A DNA stretch of 64,000 nucleotides from an uncultured Hyphomicrobiales bacterium. GTDB taxonomy: Bacteria > Pseudomonadota > Alphaproteobacteria > Rhizobiales > TMED25. Shown here piece by piece: positions 38,846-49,864 of the stretch (position 1 is its first letter; the number at the start of each line of letters is the position of its first letter). The translations under genes and the position numbers were made by a program. The DNA lies in contig CAJIYR010000004.1 in assembly GCA_905181735.1 (NCBI GenBank), positions 36,821 to 100,820 of the forward strand, in the 5' to 3' direction. Under the pieces are notes generated by a model. That model saw only the letters and a program-made list of their open reading frames with translations. It searched no databases and was not told where the DNA came from.

Positions 38846-39703
38846 TTATGATTTAACTGCATTAAATCTTGTAACGAATCTATCTTCAATTAATTTTTTT
38901 GGCATTATGATAAAAACATCTGTTGTTCCAAATTGATGGTCAATTACCGCGCCATTTCCTATGTATGCACCCAATCTTAGATAACCTTTTATCAATGGGG
39001 GCAGAGCTTTTAAGGCTTGTTTAGTATTAATGTTTTCCTTTTTTATTATATTCATATTAACAAATTTATCTGGTTGGGCATTTACTAGCCATTCATCGGG
39101 GGCTAATGAATTATGATATAAAAAACTTAATGGTAAAGCCAAATCATTTGGATCGGTTCCTTGAAAACTTGCACAACCAATCATAACATCGATATTATTA
39201 TCATTAAGATATTTCCAGACGCCTTGCCAGAGAAGCTCTATTGTTGATTTATTTCTATATTCTTTTAAAACACAAGATCTGCCGAGTTCTAAAAATTTTT
39301 TATCTTTATGCTTTTTAAGCAAATGAGTAAGTTCATATTCATGTTGACTGTAAAACCCATAATTTTTTTCAGCAGCAATTTGTGGAATAAGTCTGTATGT
39401 TCCTACAACGCGACTCCTCTTTTTCCCTATTAAAGGAACCCCTCTTTTTTGAGAAGATTGATCAATTACGAGCATATGGCTACATATTTTATCATAAGAA
39501 TCTCTATCTCGTCTGGTAACACGTGTCAAAGTATTTGGATGTGCTGACATCTCTTTATAGAATACCTTAAACCTTAGAGATTGTGCAGAACGGATGTCAT
39601 TTTTATTTTCAGATAACCTTACACATAAATTTGGTTTTTCAGAATCATCCTGAGATTTAAATTTTATATGCTTAGCAATTTTTGTTTTTATAGTTTCTTT
39701 CAT
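38846..39703 (-). CDS. OlsB-like GNAT N-acyltransferase (ornithine-lipid type)
   Basis: Acyltransferase of the PF13444-type GNAT family that includes OlsB, which transfers a 3-hydroxyacyl group from ACP to ornithine to make lyso-ornithine lipid. The conserved start of the domain is AQSLRFKVFYKEM, followed by the D-x-Y-D block, LELGRSCV and a GCASFQGTDP segment. A TTG-initiated frame extends to 39742, but ATG at 39701-39703 gives 285 residues, the OlsB size. No olsA is adjacent, although a plsC paralogue lies at 30 kb. Substrate is inferred from family only. Confidence 0.75.
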   Translation of the reverse strand: MKETIKTKIAKHIKFKSQDDSEKPNLCVRLSENKNDIRSAQSLRFKVFYKEMSAHPNTLTRVTRRDRDSYDKICSHMLVIDQSSQKRGVPLIGKKRSRVVGTYRLIPQIAAEKNYGFYSQHEYELTHLLKKHKDKKFLELGRSCVLKEYRNKSTIELLWQGVWKYLNDNNIDVMIGCASFQGTDPNDLALPLSFLYHNSLAPDEWLVNAQPDKFVNMNIIKKENINTKQALKALPPLIKGYLRLGAYIGNGAVIDHQFGTTDVFIIMPKKLIEDRFVTRFNAVKS

Positions 39704-39780
39704 ATATGGTTTTCCGTATAAAAGTAGATTATATGATATCAATGTTTAATTGAAAACACATTGTATGCTTATTTTAATTC

Positions 39781-40719
39781 CTATAAATAACTTTCAATTG
39801 AATCCCATAGTGTTGAAGCAACATTAATGTTATCAAATCTTTGAATTTCTCTTATCCCAGTAGGAGATGTAACGTTAATTTCAGTAAGAAATCCATCTAT
39901 AACATCAATCCCAACAAACATTAGACCCAAGCGCTTTAAGTCAGCTTCCATAGCTTCGCATATCTCTTTTTCTTTTTTTGTAATTATTGTTTTTGTTGCC
40001 GTGCCACCAACGTGCATATTTGATCTAATCTCACCCTTTTTTGGTATTCTATTTATTGCACCTGCTATCTTACCGTCAATAAGTATAATTCTTTTATCAC
40101 CAGCTACTACTGATGGTAAATATTTCTGTACTATGAACTGCTCCTTATTAATTGACTGAAACATTTCAATTAGAGATTCAAGATTTTTATCATTTTTTTT
40201 AAGGTAAAAAATACCATCACCACCATTACCATATAATGGTTTAATGATTATATCCTCATATTCATTTTTAAATTTTATAATTTCATCCATGTCCCTTGTT
40301 ATTAATGTAGGGGGCATGTATTTAGAGTATTTATGTGCAAAAATTTTTTCAGGGTTATTTCTTACACTTATTGGATTATTTACTATCACCGTTTTTTTTA
40401 TTATTGTTTCTAATAAATGTGTCGCCGTAATATATGACATATCAAATGGCGGGTCTTGTCTCATTAAAATAGCATCAAACTCATCAAGTCTAACACTTTC
40501 TTGCTTGCCAGGTATTATAGAATCTACTGGCTTTTGATGAATTTTAATATAATGCCCTTTAGCGAATAAAATATTTTTTCTCATCGAAAGGTTTTTAGGA
40601 GTATAAAAAAAAATATTATAATTTCTAGTTTGAGCTTCTAACAATATAGAGAAAGTTGAATCTCCTGAAAGATTTAAGTTTTCTATAGGATCCATTTGTA
40701 CTGCAATTTTTTTATTCAT
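39781..40719 (-). CDS. gshB: Glutathione synthetase
   Basis: ATP-grasp ligase joining gamma-glutamylcysteine and glycine. 312 residues with the N-terminal VQMDPIENLNLSGDSTF (7-23), ATP-grasp loop PLYGNGGDGIF and the C-terminal EINVTSPTGIRE metal/ATP signature. It lies next to rsmI, a common alphaproteobacterial arrangement. gshA is not in this window. Confidence 0.96.
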   Translation of the reverse strand: MNKKIAVQMDPIENLNLSGDSTFSILLEAQTRNYNIFFYTPKNLSMRKNILFAKGHYIKIHQKPVDSIIPGKQESVRLDEFDAILMRQDPPFDMSYITATHLLETIIKKTVIVNNPISVRNNPEKIFAHKYSKYMPPTLITRDMDEIIKFKNEYEDIIIKPLYGNGGDGIFYLKKNDKNLESLIEMFQSINKEQFIVQKYLPSVVAGDKRIILIDGKIAGAINRIPKKGEIRSNMHVGGTATKTIITKKEKEICEAMEADLKRLGLMFVGIDVIDGFLTEINVTSPTGIREIQRFDNINVASTLWDSIESYL

Positions 40720-40770
40720 TTTTAACTTACATATATTTATATCTATATATCAAACTAATATAATTTCTTA

Positions 40771-41628
40771 CTAATTGGAAATGGTTTTCTTTTTTATTTC
40801 AATACATCTTTTATATATAATATTTTTAGGGATATTTGTTTTGTCAGCCAGTATATTTGTAATTTCTTTTATAGGAATTTTCCCTATATATTTATTGATC
40901 TCAATATCAATAATTTCAAATGTGATTTCATCATTTTCTATAGAATTGATTAAAATAACTAATTCACCTTTTAGATTGTGATCCGATAAATAGTTTAACA
41001 TAAAATTAATATCACCACTTATTACCTCTTCGTGAATCTTGGTTAATTCTCTCGCTATAACCACATTAAATGATGGGTAAATACTTTTAATTTCTAGGAG
41101 TGTTTTTTTAATTCTTTTGGCTGTTTCATAGATTATGACTGTAGAATTAATATTATTAAATTTGTTAAATTCTTTTATTCGTGAGCTATTTTTTTTTGGT
41201 AAGAAACCAGTAAAATAAAACCTATCAGTAGGAAGCCCTGATACTGATAGAGATGAAATGAGAGCGGAAGGCCCTGGTACAGTATATATCTCTAGATTTT
41301 CATCCCTACATAACTTAACTAGCTTATACCCTGGGTCTGATATAAGAGGTGTTCCTGCATCAGATACTAAAGAGATTTTCATCCCTTCATTTAGCTCTTT
41401 GATAATTTTTGGCCTTACGCGTTCTCCATTAATATCATTGTATATCGTTAGTTTTGTTTTTATATCATAGTGTTTTAGTAGTCTCTTGGTTATTCTAGTA
41501 TCTTCACAATAAATTTTGTCACTCTCGTTGAGAATTCTAATTGCTCTTAATGTTATATCCTCAAGGTTCCCAATTGGAGTTGATACTATATATAGTCCAG
41601 ATATTAACTTTTTATCTTTATTTAGCAT
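40771..41628 (-). CDS. rsmI: 16S rRNA 2'-O-methyltransferase RsmI
   Basis: Tetrapyrrole-methylase-fold enzyme that methylates the ribose of C1402 in 16S rRNA; 285 residues. Signatures are STPIGNLEDIT (14-24), the CEDTR motif (36-40) and SDAGTPLISDPGY (about 89-101). It is transcribed with gshB and follows hemW-rdgB-rph on the same strand. Confidence 0.96.
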   Translation of the reverse strand: MLNKDKKLISGLYIVSTPIGNLEDITLRAIRILNESDKIYCEDTRITKRLLKHYDIKTKLTIYNDINGERVRPKIIKELNEGMKISLVSDAGTPLISDPGYKLVKLCRDENLEIYTVPGPSALISSLSVSGLPTDRFYFTGFLPKKNSSRIKEFNKFNNINSTVIIYETAKRIKKTLLEIKSIYPSFNVVIARELTKIHEEVISGDINFMLNYLSDHNLKGELVILINSIENDEITFEIIDIEINKYIGKIPIKEITNILADKTNIPKNIIYKRCIEIKKKTISN

Positions 41629-41652
41629 TAATTTCTCGTAAGTTATTTTCTA

Positions 41653-42840
41653 TTAATTGCATAATTCAGTTATAATTTTATTCGTAAAAAGAAATCCTTT
41701 TTCTGTTAATTGCAAATACGCATTATCTATGCTTTTTTTAATGAAGTTATTTTTTTTAAGGGTATCAAATGTTTTGTCATTGATACTTCTCCCCATCGAT
41801 TTGTATCTTTCTATATTTAACCCTTGTCTTGTCCTTAAAGACATAAGTAGATACTCATCGGCAATTTCTTCCTCTAGTAGAATTTCATTTCTAATAATTC
41901 CGTTATCAAGTTTTTTTACCGAATCTAACCATTTTTCTGGATTGTGTTCGGTCATTATAGAATGTCTATATCCATTTGAATCATTAATTCGTGAATGGGC
42001 CCCTGGACCAATCCCAGCCCATTGTCCAGATTGCCAATAAATCAAATTATGTATAGATTCCTGTCCTTCAGAAGAGAAATTTGAAACTTCATAGCGCACA
42101 AGTCCATTATTTTTACATATTTCGTTTGTTAAATTGTAAAGCTCAGAAGACAGCATGTCATCTGGTATTTGAAGCTTACCTTTTTTATACAGATCAGCAT
42201 ATCTTGTGCCTGGTTCAATAGTTAATTGGTAAAGAGAAAGATGTTGATCATTATAAGATATGGCTTCCTTTAATTCTCTTTCCCAACTTTTGCAATCTTG
42301 GTGAGGTCTAGCATAAATTAAATCGAATGATACTCTTGAGAAATTATTTTTAGCAATGTGCAATGCATTTAATGCTTCAATAACTGTATGCTGCCTACCC
42401 AATTTTTTTAAATCATCGTCAACTAAAGATTGTATCCCTAAAGAGACTCTATTGACCCCACTTTTTGAATATTCGAGAAATTTTTCTGCCTCTACACTTG
42501 TTGGATTTGCTTCCAGAGTAATTTCTAAATTATTATCACATGACCAGGTTTTGTATATTTTATCTATAATACTATTGACTGTTTCTGTTGACATTAAAGA
42601 CGGAGTACCGCCACCAAAAAAAATGGAAGAAACATTTTTCGCATTTGAGTTTCTCGAAAACCAATCTAATTCTTTAAAAATAGCATTACAGTAATCATTT
42701 TGGTTAATTTCTTTTTTTCTGACATGGCTATTAAAATCGCAATAGGGGCATTTTGATAAGCAAAATGGCCAATGAATATAGATTCCAAATCCATCACTTT
42801 GTTCATTTTTGATAGAATTATTGTTCAATGTATAGCTCAA
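41653..42840 (-). CDS. hemW: Radical SAM heme chaperone HemW
   Basis: Radical-SAM family protein formerly annotated as a second coproporphyrinogen oxidase, now known as a heme chaperone. The Fe-S cluster cysteines are Cys27, Cys31 and Cys34 in CLSKCPYCDF, with IYIHWPFC before them, and FGGGTPS and GIQSL follow. No ATG precedes the first motif: the start must be TTG at 42840 (23-nt overlap with rdgB) or TTG at 42828. The rest is full length (395 residues) and ordinary. Confidence 0.92.
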   Translation of the reverse strand: MSYTLNNNSIKNEQSDGFGIYIHWPFCLSKCPYCDFNSHVRKKEINQNDYCNAIFKELDWFSRNSNAKNVSSIFFGGGTPSLMSTETVNSIIDKIYKTWSCDNNLEITLEANPTSVEAEKFLEYSKSGVNRVSLGIQSLVDDDLKKLGRQHTVIEALNALHIAKNNFSRVSFDLIYARPHQDCKSWERELKEAISYNDQHLSLYQLTIEPGTRYADLYKKGKLQIPDDMLSSELYNLTNEICKNNGLVRYEVSNFSSEGQESIHNLIYWQSGQWAGIGPGAHSRINDSNGYRHSIMTEHNPEKWLDSVKKLDNGIIRNEILLEEEIADEYLLMSLRTRQGLNIERYKSMGRSINDKTFDTLKKNNFIKKSIDNAYLQLTEKGFLFTNKIITELCN

Positions 42841-43450
42841 CTAATTTACTAAAAGCTTTAGCTCTATGAGATAGGCCAATTTTAGTTGGAGACCAGGAAT
42901 GCTTTTCTTCTGAACTCATTTCCCCAAATGTTTTAGTGTGATTATCTGGTAGGAATATGCTATCATAACCAAATCCTAAATTTCCTCTTGGAGGCCAAAC
43001 AATTGTGCCATTAACTCTTTCTTCGACATATTCAATATGATTGTCAGGCCAGCAAATACAGAGCGAGCAAACAAAACTTGCTTTTCTTAGATCAGAAGTT
43101 TTTGCACCTTTTTGGTTTAATAATGTGTTTATTTTTTTCATAGCTGCATTAAAATCTTTGTTCTCCCCAGCCCATCTTGCAGAGTATATACCTGGATCAT
43201 TATTTAAAGAATGAACTTCAAGTCCAGAGTCATCAGACAGGGCTATATAGTTTGAGTGTTTTGCTGCGGACCTAGCTTTTATTATGGCATTTTCTATAAA
43301 AGTAGAACCATTTTCTTCTGGCTCAATTAGATTTAAACCTTTAGAAGAAACTGTTTTAATATCAAAAAAATTAAGTAATTCTTTAATTTCAGATATTTTT
43401 CCATCATTGTGGCTGGCTATAATAAGTTCTTTTTTATTTAATTTTCTCAT
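42818..43450 (-). CDS. rdgB: XTP/dITP pyrophosphatase (RdgB/HAM1)
   Basis: House-cleaning enzyme that hydrolyses non-canonical purine NTPs. The 210-residue protein has the substrate motif ASHNDGKISEI (12-22), the SDDSGLEV motif (about 71-78) with the catalytic Asp, FGYDSIFLP and a C-terminal SHRAKAF. It overlaps hemW downstream and follows rph by 17 nt, the conserved rph-rdgB-hemW operon. Confidence 0.97.
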   Translation of the reverse strand: MRKLNKKELIIASHNDGKISEIKELLNFFDIKTVSSKGLNLIEPEENGSTFIENAIIKARSAAKHSNYIALSDDSGLEVHSLNNDPGIYSARWAGENKDFNAAMKKINTLLNQKGAKTSDLRKASFVCSLCICWPDNHIEYVEERVNGTIVWPPRGNLGFGYDSIFLPDNHTKTFGEMSSEEKHSWSPTKIGLSHRAKAFSKLVELYIEQ

Positions 43451-43467
43451 GATATGTTTTCAGGGGA

Positions 43468-44181
43468 TTATTTTAAGATTTCAGATTGGAATTTAATAAT
43501 TTCATCAATACCATTTCTTGCAAAATTAAACATAGAATCAAATTCATCTTTTGTGAAAGTTTTTCCTTCTGCTGTGGATTGTATTTCTATAATTTTCCCT
43601 GACTTTGTAAGCACAAAATTAGCGTCTGTGCTTGCATTTGAGTCTTCATTATAGTCAAGGTCAAGAAGTGTATCGTTGTTTACGATTCCACAGGATATTG
43701 CTGCTACTTGTTCAATTATAGGATTAATAGTGATTATTTTCTTTTTTAACATTAAATCAACGCAAAGCTTCATTGCAACCCACCCTCCGGTTACGCTTGC
43801 TGTCCTTGTTCCTCCATCGGCCTGAATTACATCACAATCAATCAGTATTTGCCTCTCTCCGATTTTATTAAGATCTATAGATGCTCTTAAACTTCTCCCA
43901 ATTAATCTTTGTATTTCTTGTGTTCTTCCAGATTGACGTCCTATAACAGATTCTCTCCTCATTCTTTCGTTGGTAGATCCAGGAAGCATCCCATATTCTG
44001 CAGTTAGCCAGCCTGAACCAGAACCTCGGAGCCAAGGTGGACATTTTTCGTTGAGGTTGGCGCTACATATTATATGTGTATTACCAAATTTTACAAGACA
44101 CGAACCATCAGAATTTTTTAAAATTCCTGTCTCAATTGTAAAATTTCTTAATTCATTTGATTCTCTGTCTTCAGTTCTCAT
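43468..44181 (-). CDS. rph: Ribonuclease PH
   Basis: Phosphate-dependent 3' exonuclease that trims tRNA precursors; 237 residues. Signatures include RRESVIGRQSGRTQEIQRLIGRSLR (split across 75-99), DCDVIQADGGTRTASVTGG and SGKIIEIQSTAEG near the C-terminus. It is divergent from hrcA with a 145-bp very AT-rich spacer, the last minus-strand gene of the 30-kb block. Confidence 0.97.
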   Translation of the reverse strand: MRTEDRESNELRNFTIETGILKNSDGSCLVKFGNTHIICSANLNEKCPPWLRGSGSGWLTAEYGMLPGSTNERMRRESVIGRQSGRTQEIQRLIGRSLRASIDLNKIGERQILIDCDVIQADGGTRTASVTGGWVAMKLCVDLMLKKKIITINPIIEQVAAISCGIVNNDTLLDLDYNEDSNASTDANFVLTKSGKIIEIQSTAEGKTFTKDEFDSMFNFARNGIDEIIKFQSEILK

Positions 44182-44326
44182 TGTATAACCTTAAAAATTA
44201 CATTAAATTAAATAATGTTGGATAATAATATTTATTTTATTGTAGAATACTATAAAAATAAGGCTATAGATAATATTTATTTTTAAAAGATAAATTATTA
44301 AAAAATAGTATCAATAATTGGTAATT

Positions 44327-45385
44327 ATGAAATCAAATGTATCTAAAATTATTAATTTGGATTTGAGATCCAGAGATATTTTTAAGAAAATTGTTGAAAC
44401 TTATCTTTCCACAGGAAACCCGATAGGATCAATGACACTATCATTAATTGATGAAATGGGGTTGTCTGCTGCAACAATCAGAAATGTTATGCAGGATCTA
44501 GAAGGTCTTGGTTTAATTTATTCACCTCATACAAGTGCAGGAAGAATACCAACTGAAGGTGGTTTAAGACTTTTTGTAGATGCTATGCTTGAAATAGGCA
44601 ATTTGAATGATACAGATCAAGCTGCAATAAAAGAACAAGCTAAATTGAAAAATATAAGTGTTCAAGATGCCCTGAGTAGAGCAAGTGAAATGCTGTCTGG
44701 TCTCACTAATTGCGCAGGTATAGTTCTCGCTAAAAAAATAACCAAGGCTATCAAGCATATAGAATTTGTATCTTTAGACAAAGAAAGAGCTTTAGTTGTT
44801 GTGGTGGATGTTGAAGGCAATGTTGAAAATAGAATTATAGAAAAACCAGAAGGTTTAACTCCGTCAGCGCTATCTGAAGCAACTAATTATCTTAATCATT
44901 ATATGAGAGGTTACACGATAGAAGAATACAAAGGTCGTATAGAGAAAGAGTTAAGTGTTAAAAAATTAGAAATAGATAAGACAACCTCAGAGATAATATC
45001 GGCCGGATTAGGAGTTTGGAGCAAGGGGAATAATTCGAATGAGAAACAATTAATTGTTAGGGGCGCGTCTAATCTTATTTCAGATACTGAAGATGTTAAG
45101 AATATTGATAGAATTAAAGTTTTATTTGACGATTTGGAAAACAAACAAGATATCATGCAATTATTAGGTTTGGCAGAAGAGGCGGACGGGGTAAGAATTT
45201 TTATTGGGTCTGAAAATAAGTTATTCTCACTTTCTGGCTCATCTCTCATAATTTCTCCTTATAAGGATAATAGTCAAAAAGTTGTTGGAGTTCTTGGTGT
45301 AATTGGTCCAACTAGGTTAAATTATGCTAGAGTAGTTCCAATGGTTAATTATACAGCCCAAATGATGGAAAAGATACTTAGATAA
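44327..45385 (+). CDS. hrcA: Heat-inducible transcription repressor HrcA
   Basis: Repressor of chaperone genes that binds CIRCE elements. The frame opens with TTG at 44318, but the ATG at 44327 is preferred, giving 352 residues. The N-terminal winged helix has LSAATIRNVMQDLEGLGLI then SPHTSAGRIPT, the invariant HrcA signature, and the C-terminal GPTRLNYARVVPMVNY is typical. I see no CIRCE (TTAGCACTC-N9-GAGTGCTAA) upstream of hrcA or grpE, so its targets probably lie elsewhere (groESL is not in the window). Confidence 0.95.
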   Translation: MKSNVSKIINLDLRSRDIFKKIVETYLSTGNPIGSMTLSLIDEMGLSAATIRNVMQDLEGLGLIYSPHTSAGRIPTEGGLRLFVDAMLEIGNLNDTDQAAIKEQAKLKNISVQDALSRASEMLSGLTNCAGIVLAKKITKAIKHIEFVSLDKERALVVVVDVEGNVENRIIEKPEGLTPSALSEATNYLNHYMRGYTIEEYKGRIEKELSVKKLEIDKTTSEIISAGLGVWSKGNNSNEKQLIVRGASNLISDTEDVKNIDRIKVLFDDLENKQDIMQLLGLAEEADGVRIFIGSENKLFSLSGSSLIISPYKDNSQKVVGVLGVIGPTRLNYARVVPMVNYTAQMMEKILR

Positions 45386-45396
45386 TTTTTTTAAAA

Positions 45397-45424
45397 CTTG
45401 CATTTATGTATTAGATAATTATAT
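45397..45424 (+). promoter_or_regulatory. Possible RpoH-type promoter for grpE
   Basis: CTTG (45397-45400), 17 nt, then ATTATAT (45418-45424) resembles the alphaproteobacterial RpoH pattern CTTG-N17-CYTATNT, with one mismatch in the -10. It lies about 40 nt before the grpE ATG. The region is AT-rich, so chance is possible, but it sits in the expected place for a heat-shock gene. Confidence 0.4.
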
Positions 45425-45466
45425 CTCTTTCTGTGATTAACTAATTTATTTATATAAAAGGTAGAC

Positions 45467-46084
45467 ATGGATAAATCTAAAAAAAAATCTAATTTATTGA
45501 AAGATGAAGAAATTTTATTAGAGGATTCTATAAAAAAAGATGAAGAACCTATCGAAATACAGGACTCTTTCAATGAAAAGCTGGCCGTAGACGAAGATGT
45601 TAAATTAAATGTCAAAAATTTATTTGATGAATTAAAAGCTGAGCTAGATGAGGCTAACGATAGAATTTTAAGAATGGCAGCGGAGATGGAGAATCTTCGC
45701 AAAAGAGCCTTCAAAGAAAAAGAAGATGCTGGCAAGTACTCTATTTCAAAATTTTCACGAGATATTATAATTGTTAGCGATAATATTGAACGAGCATTAA
45801 ATTCTATTCAAGATATTGAGTTGCCAGAGAATGAAGCTATTAGCAACCTTATAACCGGTATTGAAATTACATCTAGAGAACTTCAGCAAGTTTTTGCAAG
45901 GCATGGTATTGAAAGATTTGATCCAAGTGGTGAAAAGTTTGATCCATTGTACCACGAGGCTATGTTTGAGATCCCAGATGAAACCGTTGAAGTCGGAATG
46001 ATTGTTCAGGTTCTTGAGCCTGGATATAAAATTAAAGATAGGATATTAAGGCCAGCTAGGGTTGGCGTTAGTAAGGCTAAGTAA
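45467..46084 (+). CDS. grpE: Nucleotide exchange factor GrpE
   Basis: Co-chaperone that releases ADP from DnaK. 205 residues: a charged, disordered N-terminus (1-about 45), a long coiled coil (about 50-110, ENLRKRAFKEKEDAGKY) and a C-terminal beta domain with the signature FDPLYHEAMFEIP. An AAAAGG ribosome site lies 6-7 nt before the ATG. It pairs with hrcA as in many alphaproteobacteria; dnaK/dnaJ are not in this window. Confidence 0.96.
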   Translation: MDKSKKKSNLLKDEEILLEDSIKKDEEPIEIQDSFNEKLAVDEDVKLNVKNLFDELKAELDEANDRILRMAAEMENLRKRAFKEKEDAGKYSISKFSRDIIIVSDNIERALNSIQDIELPENEAISNLITGIEITSRELQQVFARHGIERFDPSGEKFDPLYHEAMFEIPDETVEVGMIVQVLEPGYKIKDRILRPARVGVSKAK

Positions 46085-46168
46085 ATTTAATCAATTTATT
46101 AAGACTATTTTTTGTATTTATATTAATTTAATTTGCTCCTACTGATATTAATAATATATCGTAAAAAA

Positions 46169-47338
46169 ATGATTTCTAGTGATCAAAATAAACACCAAAA
46201 ATTTATTGGTGCTGATATCAAAAAGCTTATCCTAACAGATTTTCGTAACTATAAAAATACGTCTATTGAGATAAATAAAAAATTTATTGTATTGATTGGA
46301 AATAATGGTGCAGGGAAAACAAATATTTTAGAAGCAATATCATTACTGAGTCCAGGAAGGGGTATAAGATCTGCTTCAACATCGGATTATGCAAGAAAAG
46401 ACGGGCCAGGAGGGTGGTCTGTATTTTCAGAATTAAATGGTATTAATGGTTTAGTAAAAATTGGGACTGGGATTACAAAAGACCAGATAATAGAAGGAAA
46501 AAGAAGACAATGTAGAGTCGACGGATCATTTGTTGGCAGTCCACTGTCTTTTTCTAATCATGTACAATTTATTTCACTTACACCAGTAATGGACCGTTTG
46601 TTTGTAGGCTCTTCAAGTGATAGAAGAAAATTTTTAGATAGGCTGGTGATATCAATAGATCCGCATCACAGAACAAATCTAGGTAAATATGAAAAAGCAA
46701 TGGCACAAAGAAACAGTCTATTATCCAGTTCAAACAATAATGAAAAATGGATAGATTCGATAGAGATGCAGATGTCTGGGTACGCTGTAGCAATCGCTTC
46801 TGCAAGAGTTCTGTCAATTAAAATACTTAATGAAGAAATTATTTCAAGAAAGCAACATAGTATATTCCCGCCTGCGATTGTTTCTATAAATGGTAAATGC
46901 GAATCTTCCCTAAGTGAGATTTCTGCTACAGATCTTGAAAAGGTATTTATAGCTGAATTATTTGAGTCTAGGAATAGTGATAGAAGAGCTGGAAGGACAG
47001 CAAATGGTCCGCACCGTACAGACTTTACTTTATTTCATGGCACAACAGGAATTGAAGCGGGAAATTGTTCTACTGGTGAGCAAAAGAATCTTCTTATTTC
47101 AATAATCTTAGCTGAGGCAAGGATATCCAAGAGAAAAAATAATGGCATTGCACCAATTATGTTGTTAGATGAAATAGGAGCCCACTTAGATACAAAGAGA
47201 CTTAATAATCTTTATGAAGAAATAATCTCTTTGAACGCCCAAGTTTGGTTTACGGGGATCGAAGCAGAATTATTTAATTACATATCTGATTATGCGGCTT
47301 TTAAGCTAGTTACAGACGGATCTATAAAATCTTTGTAA
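46169..47338 (+). CDS. recF: DNA replication and repair protein RecF
   Basis: SMC-like ATPase that loads RecA at single-strand gaps. The longest frame begins at a TTG (46133), but the ATG at 46169 yields 389 residues. Walker A is GNNGAGKT (44-51), the ABC signature STGEQ (301-305) and Walker B MLLDEIGAHLD (331-341). It lies directly before gyrB, retaining half of the classic dnaA-dnaN-recF-gyrB cluster. Confidence 0.96.
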   Translation: MISSDQNKHQKFIGADIKKLILTDFRNYKNTSIEINKKFIVLIGNNGAGKTNILEAISLLSPGRGIRSASTSDYARKDGPGGWSVFSELNGINGLVKIGTGITKDQIIEGKRRQCRVDGSFVGSPLSFSNHVQFISLTPVMDRLFVGSSSDRRKFLDRLVISIDPHHRTNLGKYEKAMAQRNSLLSSSNNNEKWIDSIEMQMSGYAVAIASARVLSIKILNEEIISRKQHSIFPPAIVSINGKCESSLSEISATDLEKVFIAELFESRNSDRRAGRTANGPHRTDFTLFHGTTGIEAGNCSTGEQKNLLISIILAEARISKRKNNGIAPIMLLDEIGAHLDTKRLNNLYEEIISLNAQVWFTGIEAELFNYISDYAAFKLVTDGSIKSL

Positions 47339-47341
47339 TAA

Positions 47342-49861
<2,520 letters not shown>

Positions 49862-49864
49862 GAA

